Of a stretch of DNA of 64,000 nucleotides, positions 16,740 to 24,092 are shown piece by piece. The stretch lies in NCBI GenBank assembly GCA_021777105.1, contig JAIQZQ010000004.1, forward strand, positions 1-64,000, in the 5' to 3' direction. Below the pieces are notes generated by a model that made no database searches, was not told the origin of the DNA, and saw only the letters and a list, made by a program, of their open reading frames with translations. The position numbers were made by a program, and so were the translations under genes. How positions within the stretch are numbered: position 1 is the stretch's first letter; every line of letters starts with the position of its first letter. This stretch comes from Candidatus Anammoxibacter sp. Its GTDB lineage: Bacteria > Planctomycetota > Brocadiia > Brocadiales > Anammoxibacteraceae.

Positions 16740-16954
16740 GTAGGTTGGGTAGAGCGCCAGCGAAACCCAACATCAAATTAAAAAACCATATATGATTTTG
16801 AGTTTGGGGAGCGCGAAGGGTGTTTGTGTTTCAATTTTCACCTTTGCCGGCGCATGGGATTGTTGGGTTTCGTTCCACTCTACCCAACCTACAAATAGCT
16901 TGTGGTTGTTTTGTTGGGTTTGTAGGTTGGGTAGAGCTCTAGCGAAGCCCAACA
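16740..16954. repeat. Three REP-like hairpin repeats downstream of VR1
   Basis: Copies at 16740-16773, 16861-16892 (reversed) and 16922-16954 share GTAGGTTGGGTAGAG followed by CGAAACCCAACA, where TTGGGT pairs with ACCCAA. The intervening sequence contains the AAACCATATATGATTTTGAG block that also follows copies at 12799, 18952 and 22930. Confidence 0.8.
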
Positions 16955-16994
16955 TAAATCATAAATACATTTAAAATACAAAATATTAATAAAT

Positions 16995-17483
16995 ATGTCA
17001 CTACAATATAAATTTTTTATGATAAGGGTTCAAGATCATTTGGAATCAGAGGAAGCGCTTAACAGATTTTTAAGGTCGGTTAGCATAATTAATGTTCAGC
17101 GCGAGTTTGTGGCGGAAGGGGCGAACTCCTTTTGGAGTATAGTCGTTGAATACATGGCAAAGCAGCCCGGCAGTAATGGTGATAGGAGTGCTTCCAAAAA
17201 GAGCAGGCTTGATTATAAAGAGATTTTGTCAGAGGATGATTTTGCGGTTTTTGCAAAACTTCGCGACTGGCGCAAAACCAAGGCGGATGAGGAGGCTATC
17301 CCGGTTTACACCATTTTTACAAATGAACAGTTGGCTCAAATTGCGCAGAGTAGGATTGTTGAAAAGGCTAATCTACAACAAATTGCTGGGCTTGGTGAAG
17401 CAAGGTTAAAAAAATATGGGGACGATATCATAGGCGTTATCAGCCTTGAACTTCAAAATAAAAGGGATGAAACTGGGAAATGA
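16995..17483 (+). CDS. DGR-associated HRDC-domain accessory protein
   Basis: 162 residues. The N-terminal part (about 8-55) has EEALNRFLRSVSIINVQREF and NSFWSIVVEYM, a segment I associate with small HRDC proteins found beside DGR reverse transcriptases. The C-terminal half (about 75-155), with FAVFAKLRDWRKTKADEEAI, NEQLAQIAQSR and LQQIAGLGEARLKKYGDDII, is a standard HRDC helical nucleic-acid-binding domain. The stop overlaps the RT start by 4 bases (ATGA), so translation is coupled. It takes the place of the Avd accessory protein found in phage DGRs, and presumably binds template RNA or cDNA with the RT. Start at 16995; an ATG at 17019 is an alternative. No strong ribosome binding site is visible. 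Confidence 0.88.
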   Translation: MSLQYKFFMIRVQDHLESEEALNRFLRSVSIINVQREFVAEGANSFWSIVVEYMAKQPGSNGDRSASKKSRLDYKEILSEDDFAVFAKLRDWRKTKADEEAIPVYTIFTNEQLAQIAQSRIVEKANLQQIAGLGEARLKKYGDDIIGVISLELQNKRDETGK

Positions 17484-18484
17484 AGAGAGCGGGCTCTTTA
17501 TATAATCGCATATCTTCTTATGTGAATCTTTGCGAAGCTTACAATAAGGCTGTTAGAGGAAAACAAAAACGAAGAGAGGTTATAAAATTTCGTGATGATT
17601 TTGATGCTAATATTCAAAAAATTAGAAGACAATTGATAGAGAAAGACCTTGATGTGGGAGATTATCATTTTTTTAGAGTCAATGATCCTAAACCAAGAGA
17701 TATTTGCGCTGCTTCATTTGCAGAAAGAGTGTTACACCATGCGATCATGAATGTTTGCAACCATGCGCTCGAATCATACGCAATATTTGATTCATATGCA
17801 TGCCGAAAAGGAAAGGGCGCGCCAAAGGCGTTGGCAAGAGCTTGCGAGTTTGCGGGGAGATATGGCTGGTATTTAAAACTGGATATAAGGAAATATTTTG
17901 ATTCTATTGATCATGATATTATGTTGCGTTTGTTAGCAAGACGCATCAAGGACAATGATTTGTTGAATCTTTTTGGCGACATTCTTGAAACCTATCATAA
18001 AAAGTGTGGAAAAGGATTGCCTATCGGCAATCTCATATCCCAGCATCTTGCAAATTTTTATCTGGGATATTTTGATCATTGGGTTAAAGAGGCAAGGATG
18101 ATCAAAGGGTATGTTAGATACATGGATGATTTTATTCTTTTTGGAAACACAAAATCTGATTTGAAATCAAAATATTTACAAGTTAAAAAATTTCTTAAAT
18201 CTGAATTAAGATTAGAGTTAAAGAGTAATTTTCAGCTAAACAAATGCAAATACGGAGTACCATTTTTAGGGTACAGGGCGTTTGCCGCAAAAATATTGCT
18301 CTCTCAGGCAAGCAGGAAACGGTTTATAAGAAAATTCAGAAAATATGAGGAAAGGTTTCTGAATGGTAAATGGAGCGCTGAAGAGCTTGTGATCCATATG
18401 GAACCGTTAATTGAATTTACAAAGCATGCTGACACTCTAAATTTTAGGAGAACAATTATTAAAGGAACAAGGGTTTCATTCTAA
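17480..18484 (+). CDS. DGR reverse transcriptase
   Basis: 334 residues, typical for DGR RTs, consisting only of fingers/palm with a short thumb and no protease, RNase H or maturase domain. Visible motifs: domain A-like LDIRKYFDSIDH, the DGR-diagnostic IGNLISQHLANFYLG (where retroviral and intron enzymes have QGxxxSP), the catalytic RYMDDFILF, and a downstream LNKCKYGVPFLGYRAF. The family copies TR RNA into cDNA with frequent misincorporation at adenines, and the cDNA then replaces the VR. It is translationally coupled to the HRDC gene and its stop codon touches the TR. All catalytic aspartates are present, so the element looks active. Confidence 0.96.
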   Translation: MKRAGSLYNRISSYVNLCEAYNKAVRGKQKRREVIKFRDDFDANIQKIRRQLIEKDLDVGDYHFFRVNDPKPRDICAASFAERVLHHAIMNVCNHALESYAIFDSYACRKGKGAPKALARACEFAGRYGWYLKLDIRKYFDSIDHDIMLRLLARRIKDNDLLNLFGDILETYHKKCGKGLPIGNLISQHLANFYLGYFDHWVKEARMIKGYVRYMDDFILFGNTKSDLKSKYLQVKKFLKSELRLELKSNFQLNKCKYGVPFLGYRAFAAKILLSQASRKRFIRKFRKYEERFLNGKWSAEELVIHMEPLIEFTKHADTLNFRRTIIKGTRVSF

Positions 18485-18616
18485 GGCTCTAACCGGGTTC
18501 TGCGCGGCGGTTCGTGGGCTAACAACGCCCGTAACTGCCGTTCGGCTTACCGTAACAGGAACAGGTCCGGCAACCGCAACGACAATATCGGTTTCCGGCT
18601 TGTCTTGCCCAGCTCA
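18485..18616 (+). repeat. DGR template repeat TR
   Basis: 132 bases starting GGCTCTAACCGGGTTCTGCG directly after the RT stop (18482-18484) and ending CCCAGCTCA. Rich in AAC codons in the VR frame (nine in the core), as expected of a template that diversifies Asn codons to many residues. About 23 adenines lie in the variable core. The end differs from both VRs at one base (CCCAGC against CCCAGG), a candidate IMH/IMH* difference that would protect TR from self-homing. Confidence 0.95.
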
Positions 18617-18790
18617 ACGAATCGGCGGATGCCGATCCGCTGACCCGAATGAAATCCCGCCCCTGTTTCATGAGTTGCGCAGGCGCATGTTGTCTGCTCA
18701 TTTCTGTTGTTACAGGGCAAAAATGAAACGCCATATCAGGGTTAGTAACAGGATTGGACTGTTTTGTGAAAATCCTGATATGGTTTTATT
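18617..18790 (+). ncRNA. Predicted structured 3' spacer of the DGR template RNA
   Basis: Directly after TR lie two overlapping hairpins, ATCGGC-GGAT-GCCGAT (18621-18636) and GCGGAT-GCCG-ATCCGC (18625-18640). A longer stem CCATATCAGG (18731-18740)/CCTGATATGG (18774-18783) follows, trailed by TTTTATTTT. Pairs CCCTGT (18661-18666)/ACAGGG (18712-18717) and GTTTCAT/ATGAAAC (18665/18723) could also form. In the Bordetella phage system the spacer RNA 3' of TR primes cDNA synthesis, so a similar role is likely. The transcript ends are unknown. Confidence 0.45.
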
Positions 18791-18809
18791 TTATAAGCAA
18801 TACAGTTTT

Positions 18810-19344
18810 GTAGGTTGGGTAGAGCGCTAGCGAAACCCAACATCAATTGTGGAAATCAAAAGCGAATATCGAACCGCAGAACATCGAATAACGAATCATG
18901 AAGTAAGAGCGAACAAAAGTAGGTTGGGTAGAGCGCTAGCGAAACCCAACATCGAATTAAAAAACCATATATGATTTTGAGTTTGTAGGGCGAAAATGGC
19001 GCTGAGCAGTGGCACAGGCATCCTTGCCTGTGATTAATTGAAACACAGGCAAGGATGCCTGTGACACTATTTTTTTTGACTTTAAAATCTTTCAATTGTA
19101 TGGGGTGTTGGGTATCAATTTACTCCTTTGCCGGCGCATGGGAGTGTTGGGTTTCGCTAGCGCTCTACCCAACCTACAATATATTTTTTTTGGATATACA
19201 CTTGTAAGGCGTGCAACTGTGGGTTGGTGTGTTTTGCTTTTGATTTTAGGACTTGTTCCCAAACTTCGATTTGGGAACTCAATTGTGTTTGAAACTTTGT
19301 TTCCTGTTTTGTTGGTTGGGTAGTGCATAGCGGGCCCCAACATC
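18810..19344. repeat. Cluster of REP-like hairpins and one CACAGGCA foldback
   Basis: GTAGGTTGGGTAGAGCGC..CGAAACCCAACA copies at 18810-18843, 18919-18952 and 19145-19178 (reversed), with a degenerate one at 19312-19344. A CACAGGCA foldback lies at 19007-19067. Together they fill most of the space between the TR and the second variable-protein gene. Confidence 0.8.
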
Positions 19345-19371
19345 GAATCTTTTACCATTGGAGGTTTTGTT

Positions 19372-22300
19372 ATGTTAATACCTATTGTAGGTTCAGTAAT
19401 TTCCGTAATCGCCAAAAAATCCGCGGATATAACATGGAAAAAATTGTCCAGAAGGGATAAAGTTTTAAGCATACTTGCGGCCGCCAACTTTAAACCGGAA
19501 AGGCCTGAAGATGATTTTGAATCTATATATGCCCATACTTTGGTAGAGTTTGGCATTGAAAAAGACTTACTACTGCTGGAGTTTTTTCGCAATGATAACA
19601 TTGTAAATGCGTTTAGAAGCTCTTTTGAGAAAAAAGATAACTCTATTTTTAATCAGGGCGCTGAAAGGTTTATTGAAGAGACAAAGGTTGGCGACGGCAT
19701 TTGTGCGAAAAAAATTGATATCCATCTGGAGTTTGAGGGTTTTAAAGCTATATTTTATGAGATGGCAAATCTGGCGAGCCGTCCGTCGGATCGTATTACG
19801 CATCATAAACTGGATGAATTGTTAGAGTTGATCAAAAACGGCAGTATAAACGAGATCAGGGCGGAAAACCTGAAGATGATTCAGGGTGGTCTTGCCGTGC
19901 AACTAAAGGATTGGTTTGGCACTCTCGGCTACAGTTTTGGCGGGCATGAGATAATGGGTGAGTGGTTTTGTGAAATGATTATCAAGATACCGGCTCGCCG
20001 TGGATTTGACGTTATATTTGTAAAAGGCGTTGAGGGAAAGGCGGAAATTGGGGATATTGAAGATGTGATAAAAGCTGTGAAGAGTCATAAAGTTGATGAG
20101 GGGTGGCTTGTATCTTCCAATATGAAGACAAAAGGCGCTGTTGATGTTGCTAAGGAGACGGAAAATATTTTTTGTTATACATTTGATGAGTTGATAGATG
20201 AGCAGGCTGATTTCTCAAGATACTTTGAATGGCTTAAAGAATATGTAAATGAGCGGGGGATTGACACTGATTACATACCACTGGCATGCAACCGCGAGAC
20301 TTATGACGGCGCAGGAAATAAAAGGGATAAGGTTGAACGTTATGGAAGAGAGGAGGGGTGGATGGAGGGCTATATTAATCAATGGATTAACGACCCTTGC
20401 AAAGAGCACATATCTATTCTTGGTGAATTTGGAACTGGAAAGACATGGTTTACCCACCACTTTGCTTATGAAATGATGTTGAAGTATGAGGACGCAAAAT
20501 CCAAGGGGTTGAGACGCCCCAGAGTCCCTTTGGTGGTGCAGCTTCGCGATTATTCGAAAAAATTAGAGAGCGAGGCTCTGTTTTCAGATTTCTTTTTCCG
20601 TAAACATGAGATTCGATTAACTGGATACTCTGCTTTTGAACAACTTAACCGTATGGGCAAGCTGTTGCTGATTTTTGACGGGTTTGATGAAATGGCTGAT
20701 AAGCTGGATAAGCAGAAGATGATTGACAATTTCTGGGAGCTTGCAAAGGTGGTTGCGCCTGGGGCTAAGGCAATACTCAGCTGCCGGACTGAACATTTTC
20801 CCGACGCAAAACTTGGGCGCGACTTGCTGAATGCGGACCTACAGGCTTCAACCGCAAAACTTACGGGCGACCCTCCACAGTTTGAGGTTCTGAATTTGGA
20901 GAAGTTTGATAATGATCAGATTCGCGCTGCTCTGTTAAAGAAGTGCGCGCCGGAAATTGTTGACCGGGTGATGGGCGACCAGGATCTGCTGGACCTTGCC
21001 GCCAGGCCGGTTATGCTGGACTTTCTTCTGGAAGCGTTGCCGGATGTTGACAAAACCGGCATTGTTGACCTATCGCGTGTATATTTATACGCAATAACAA
21101 GGAAACTGGAAAGGGATGTCAAGTCCGAGCGCACGTTTACTTCAACAGCGGATAAGCTCTACTTTATGTGCGAGCTGGCGTGGGAGATGATAACAACTGA
21201 AAAGATGAGCATAAACTATCGGGCATTTCCAGTGAGGTTGAAGAATCTGTTTGGCCCTGCTATCTCGGAAGAGAAGGATCTTGACCACTGGCATTACGAT
21301 ATGATGGGCAATACACTTCTGATACGCAATGATGACGGCGATTACAAACCCGCGCATCGTTCGCTTTTGGAATTCCTTGTGGCTTACAAGCTGGTTGCCG
21401 GCCTGGGGCTGATGCCGGACGACTTTATTAAAACGGCTTCCCTACAATCTGAGCAGGCAATAGATTACGGGCTTGAAAAAGAGGATTATACATGGCAAAG
21501 ATACTTTCTCAGAAAATTTGGCGAAGATGGCGAGATGATAAAGCCGGCGCCGTTAAGAAGATTTTCTTCTGATGATAAAGATATCTTTTTTAGCCAAATA
21601 GGCGCCATGGCTGATACTGTATTGCGTTTTGTGTACGAAATAACCAATGTTGAAGAGACAAGGCTGTCTTTTCAGAATATGTTAGCAGCCCTTTTAGATG
21701 AATTTAAAGAAGGGACGCGTGAGCCGGCAAAGGAGCAAGAACTCTTACAGTTTATATATAGATACAGGTCGCTCAGCCGGGGATGGGAGAGGGATGCGGG
21801 TAAATCCAGTTTTGCCGGTGAATTCTGGAGAGTGTACTATAATAAAGAGCGTTCGTTGAATTGTTGCAACGGCGCCACTAAAACCATGTCAATAAAATGC
21901 ATTGATTCTGGAGCCGTATCATTTGAAATGGTTGAAATTGGGCCTGGTTCATTTTTAATGGGAGATGAAGATGTTAATCCAATTCATAAGGTTAATATAA
22001 CAAAGCCGTTTATGATGGCCGCCACACAGGTAACGCAGGAAATTTACCGCGCAGTTATGGGAAGTAATCCAGATAGGTTTAAAGGGGATGATCTGCCGGT
22101 GGAAAGAGTTTCATGGTTTGACGCCATAGAATTCTGTAACACGCTTTCAAAGATGTTAAATCTTGAAACGGCATATACTCGTAACGGCGATAATATTGTA
22201 TGGAACAGGGATAGTCCGGGATTTCGGCTTCCAACTGAGGCAGAGTGGGAGTATGCGTGCCGCGCAGGTTCTACAGGCATGTATGCGTGCGGAGATAATG

Positions 22301-22626
22301 AGTCTGATTTAGAAGATATGGCCTGGTTTAATGTAAACAGCGCAAAAAAAACACATCCTGTAAAAACTAAAGAGCCAAATAACTGGGGGCTGTTTGATAT
22401 GCACGGCAATGTGTGGGACTGGGTATGGGATTGTTATGGCTCTTATCAGGGTGGCTTGTTGCAGGATCCTGTGTGTTCAAATGGCTCTAACCGGGTTCTG
22501 CGTGGCGGTTCGTGGGCTTACGACGCCCGTAACTGCCGTTCGGCTTGCCGTGGCGGGGACAGGTCCGGCTCCCGCTCCGGCAATTTCGGTTTCGGTTTCC
22601 GGCTTGTCTTGCCCAGGTCAGTTTAG
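19372..22626 (+). CDS. DGR variable protein 2: NACHT-FGE-sulfatase/C-type lectin with a distinct N-terminus
   Basis: 1084 residues from an ATG preceded by GGAGG. Residues 1-330 lack the phosphoesterase of protein 1. They comprise a helical segment and a region (about 200-290) with FDVIFVKGVEGKAEIGDIED, DEGWLVSSNMKTKGAVDVAK and YTFDELIDEQADFSRYFEWL, which looks like a restriction-endonuclease-like fold; I cannot identify a full PD-(D/E)xK set, so activity is uncertain. The NACHT domain has Walker A GEFGTGKT at about 351 and Walker B LLLIFDGFDE at about 431. The FGE-sulfatase/lectin domain starts near 851 (RLPTEAEWEYACRAG, HGNVWDW, LRGGSW). Residues 1038-1083 are variable repeat VR2. Shared NACHT-lectin parts with different N-termini imply the same sensing logic with a different effector. 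Confidence 0.9.
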   Translation: MLIPIVGSVISVIAKKSADITWKKLSRRDKVLSILAAANFKPERPEDDFESIYAHTLVEFGIEKDLLLLEFFRNDNIVNAFRSSFEKKDNSIFNQGAERFIEETKVGDGICAKKIDIHLEFEGFKAIFYEMANLASRPSDRITHHKLDELLELIKNGSINEIRAENLKMIQGGLAVQLKDWFGTLGYSFGGHEIMGEWFCEMIIKIPARRGFDVIFVKGVEGKAEIGDIEDVIKAVKSHKVDEGWLVSSNMKTKGAVDVAKETENIFCYTFDELIDEQADFSRYFEWLKEYVNERGIDTDYIPLACNRETYDGAGNKRDKVERYGREEGWMEGYINQWINDPCKEHISILGEFGTGKTWFTHHFAYEMMLKYEDAKSKGLRRPRVPLVVQLRDYSKKLESEALFSDFFFRKHEIRLTGYSAFEQLNRMGKLLLIFDGFDEMADKLDKQKMIDNFWELAKVVAPGAKAILSCRTEHFPDAKLGRDLLNADLQASTAKLTGDPPQFEVLNLEKFDNDQIRAALLKKCAPEIVDRVMGDQDLLDLAARPVMLDFLLEALPDVDKTGIVDLSRVYLYAITRKLERDVKSERTFTSTADKLYFMCELAWEMITTEKMSINYRAFPVRLKNLFGPAISEEKDLDHWHYDMMGNTLLIRNDDGDYKPAHRSLLEFLVAYKLVAGLGLMPDDFIKTASLQSEQAIDYGLEKEDYTWQRYFLRKFGEDGEMIKPAPLRRFSSDDKDIFFSQIGAMADTVLRFVYEITNVEETRLSFQNMLAALLDEFKEGTREPAKEQELLQFIYRYRSLSRGWERDAGKSSFAGEFWRVYYNKERSLNCCNGATKTMSIKCIDSGAVSFEMVEIGPGSFLMGDEDVNPIHKVNITKPFMMAATQVTQEIYRAVMGSNPDRFKGDDLPVERVSWFDAIEFCNTLSKMLNLETAYTRNGDNIVWNRDSPGFRLPTEAEWEYACRAGSTGMYACGDNESDLEDMAWFNVNSAKKTHPVKTKEPNNWGLFDMHGNVWDWVWDCYGSYQGGLLQDPVCSNGSNRVLRGGSWAYDARNCRSACRGGDRSGSRSGNFGFGFRLVLPRSV
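22483..22620 (+). repeat. DGR variable repeat VR2
   Basis: 138 bases. Aligned with TR it shows 13 adenine-position substitutions, one non-A change (CGC to CGT, silent, near the 5' end) and a 6-base in-frame insertion duplicating TTCGGT near the 3' end, which adds Gly-Phe. The last block GTTTCCGGCTTGTCTTGCCC equals that of VR1 and TR. Its substitutions differ from those in VR1, as expected from independent mutagenic homing. Confidence 0.95.
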
Positions 22627-22664
22627 TAAACAAGCAGGTAAACGGAGCGCGGAATCGAGTGAAC

Positions 22665-22800
22665 CGGATGCGCAGGCCGTGGCGGAGCAGGCCACCGCCT
22701 TCCGGTTCGTCTCGATGGAGCGCGGAGTGGGGCGGATGCGCAGGCCGTGGCGGAGCAGGCCACCGCCTTCCGGTTCGTCTCGATGGAGCGCGGAGTGGGG
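22665..22800. repeat. Perfect 68-bp tandem duplication 3' of VR2
   Basis: Two identical 68-base units (22665-22732 and 22733-22800) begin CGGATGCGCAGG and end GGAGTGGGG. Each unit holds the main arms (CGGA..TCCG, with GGCGG..CCGCC) of the inverted-repeat element that follows VR1, and the first is preceded by the matching ATCGAG (22654-22659). Confidence 0.9.
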
Positions 22801-22803
22801 CGG

Positions 22804-22887
22804 TTATCGGTTATCGGTTATCGGTTATCGGTTATCGGTTATCGGTTATCGGTTATCGGTTATCGGTTATCGGTTATCGGTTATCGG
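22804..22887. repeat. Heptanucleotide tandem repeat array after VR2
   Basis: Twelve perfect copies of TTATCGG. The flanking sequence (GGAGTGGGGCGG before, TGGGTTTTGTAGG after) matches the array after VR1, so both belong to one duplicated 3' block. Confidence 0.92.
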
Positions 22888-22895
22888 TGGGTTTT

Positions 22896-23049
22896 GTAGG
22901 TTGGGTAGAGCGCTAGCGAAACCCAACATTGAATTAAAAAACCATATATGATTTTGAGTTTTGGGGAGCGCGGTGGGTGTTTGTGTTTCAATTTTTTTCT
23001 TTGCCGGCGTAAGGGAGTGTTGGGTTTCGTTCCACTCTACCCAACCTAC
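22896..23049. repeat. Two REP-like hairpins after VR2
   Basis: A forward GTAGGTTGGGTAGAGCGC copy at 22896-22930 and a reversed one at about 23018-23049, in the same order and with the same spacer (AAACCATATATGATTTTGAG) as the pair at 16740-16892. The stretch 23050-23150 shows nothing else. Confidence 0.8.
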
Positions 23050-23150
23050 AAATTGGATGTGGCTCGCTTGTCAGGTGTGCAACTGTGAGTTTGTGTGTTT
23101 TGCTTTTGATCCGCTTTTGTCCTGTGGTTTCGGCTGAAGTTTGATTTTGG

Positions 23151-23408
23151 TTATGCTGATATTAGCTCAATTCTTGGCTCAGGCGGTTTAGGCAGGTCGA
23201 GATGTATAATCATAACCGGCGCTCCTTTAGATTTAAGTTTATCGGCTGTTTTTTGGTTCTCTTTTGACAGCTCAGGGTCATTATCAGGCAGAAAAACCAG
23301 TTGCGCTCCTTCCGGGATTTGGTCCAGCGCGTCTGGTTGTTCAAATACATATCTCATCCATTCCGCGTGTAAATCAAGATTTTTTTTAACAATTTCAGTT
23401 TCTTCCAT
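23151..23408 (-). CDS. Small acidic protein, DUF5647-like
   Basis: 85 residues, with HAEWMRYVFEQPDALDQIPE and GAQLVFLPDNDPELSKENQK, a pattern I know from a small family of uncharacterised proteins (DUF5647-like) in cyanobacteria and other environmental bacteria. It overlaps the end of the upstream minus-strand gene by 14 bases, so the two form an operon. Size and coupling suggest a toxin-antitoxin-type or regulatory pair, without direct proof. TCCTCC complement (GGAGGA) lies about 7 bases before the start. Confidence 0.65.
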   Translation of the reverse strand: MEETEIVKKNLDLHAEWMRYVFEQPDALDQIPEGAQLVFLPDNDPELSKENQKTADKLKSKGAPVMIIHLDLPKPPEPRIELISA

Positions 23409-23721
23409 ATAATTCCTCCTCGAATCTTTGGCGATATTTTTGCCAATTTTGTTTTATGTCGTTGGTTGCGAATGTCATGCTTAAATTATAATTACCCATA
23501 GAGAGAGGCTCTTTGTCTGTTGATCCATCCGAATGGATCAGATCTCGGTGGAAAAATCCGTGTTTCGTGTCATAGCGGACAATCGTATGCCATTTATTTA
23601 CTATTTTAGCTTCATATTGGACAACAAATCCAACAATTTTATTTTTATCTTTATCGGCCTGAACTCTTAGCCTGTTCTTCATAGAACTGGAAAGAAAGAA
23701 AACATACTCAATATTTTTCAT
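23395..23721 (-). CDS. Small protein of unknown function paired with the DUF5647-like gene
   Basis: About 108 residues from the ATG at 23721 (a TTG at 23736 would add five). The core KIVGFVVQYEAKIVNKWHTI..RYDTKHGFFHRDLIH is a beta-rich domain, resembling an uncharacterised family (DUF7718-like) that I have seen beside small DUF5647-type proteins. It precedes and overlaps the gene ending at 23151. The pair sits at the edge of the repeat-rich DGR island. A toxin-antitoxin role is a guess from layout only. Confidence 0.6.
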   Translation of the reverse strand: MKNIEYVFFLSSSMKNRLRVQADKDKNKIVGFVVQYEAKIVNKWHTIVRYDTKHGFFHRDLIHSDGSTDKEPLSMGNYNLSMTFATNDIKQNWQKYRQRFEEELYGRN

Positions 23722-23736
23722 ATAAAAAAGAGACAA

Positions 23737-24092
23737 ACTGTGTTGAGTTTTTAGGCTCTATTATAAAACTTTATGTCAATTAATGCTCTGGTGAATTTCA
23801 AACTAGTAAAATACGAAAATCATGTCAAGGTAAATGAAATTTACTGAAGAAAATGTTTTTAAGCATTGTGAAAAACGAATGATTAATGTTGGATAACGAA
23901 CGCCGGATTTTGAGGTAACGGCAAAAAGGAAAACAGGGCCGGGATGACTGTGGCCCGGCTTGTTAAAATCCTAAAAATTTGCTCAGTATATGCGTAGATT
24001 ATAATGCTTGTAAACCAGTGTTAAACCCTGTACAATGCAGCCTTTGCAGAGGTTTATCTGTTTATTTTGAACAATATTAGGAGGATGTGTTA
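23737..24092. other. Divergent intergenic region upstream of hflK
   Basis: 356 bases between divergent genes, probably holding promoters for both. A short GC-rich hairpin GCCGGG (23938-23943)/CCCGGC (23954-23959) is visible, with no T-run. Nothing else recognisable. Confidence 0.4.

Noticed and set aside
16379..22620. Repeated sequence blocks at 16379, 18485 and 22483 read as a CRISPR-like or duplicated-gene artefact
   Set aside because: Copies are 132-138 bases, far apart, and differ specifically at template adenines beside a reverse transcriptase, which fits TR/VR.
22394..22951. ORF of 185 residues through VR2 and its 3' flank, and the overlapping 22545-22916 ORF
   Set aside because: Frame-shifted reading of the lectin gene followed by translated tandem repeats.
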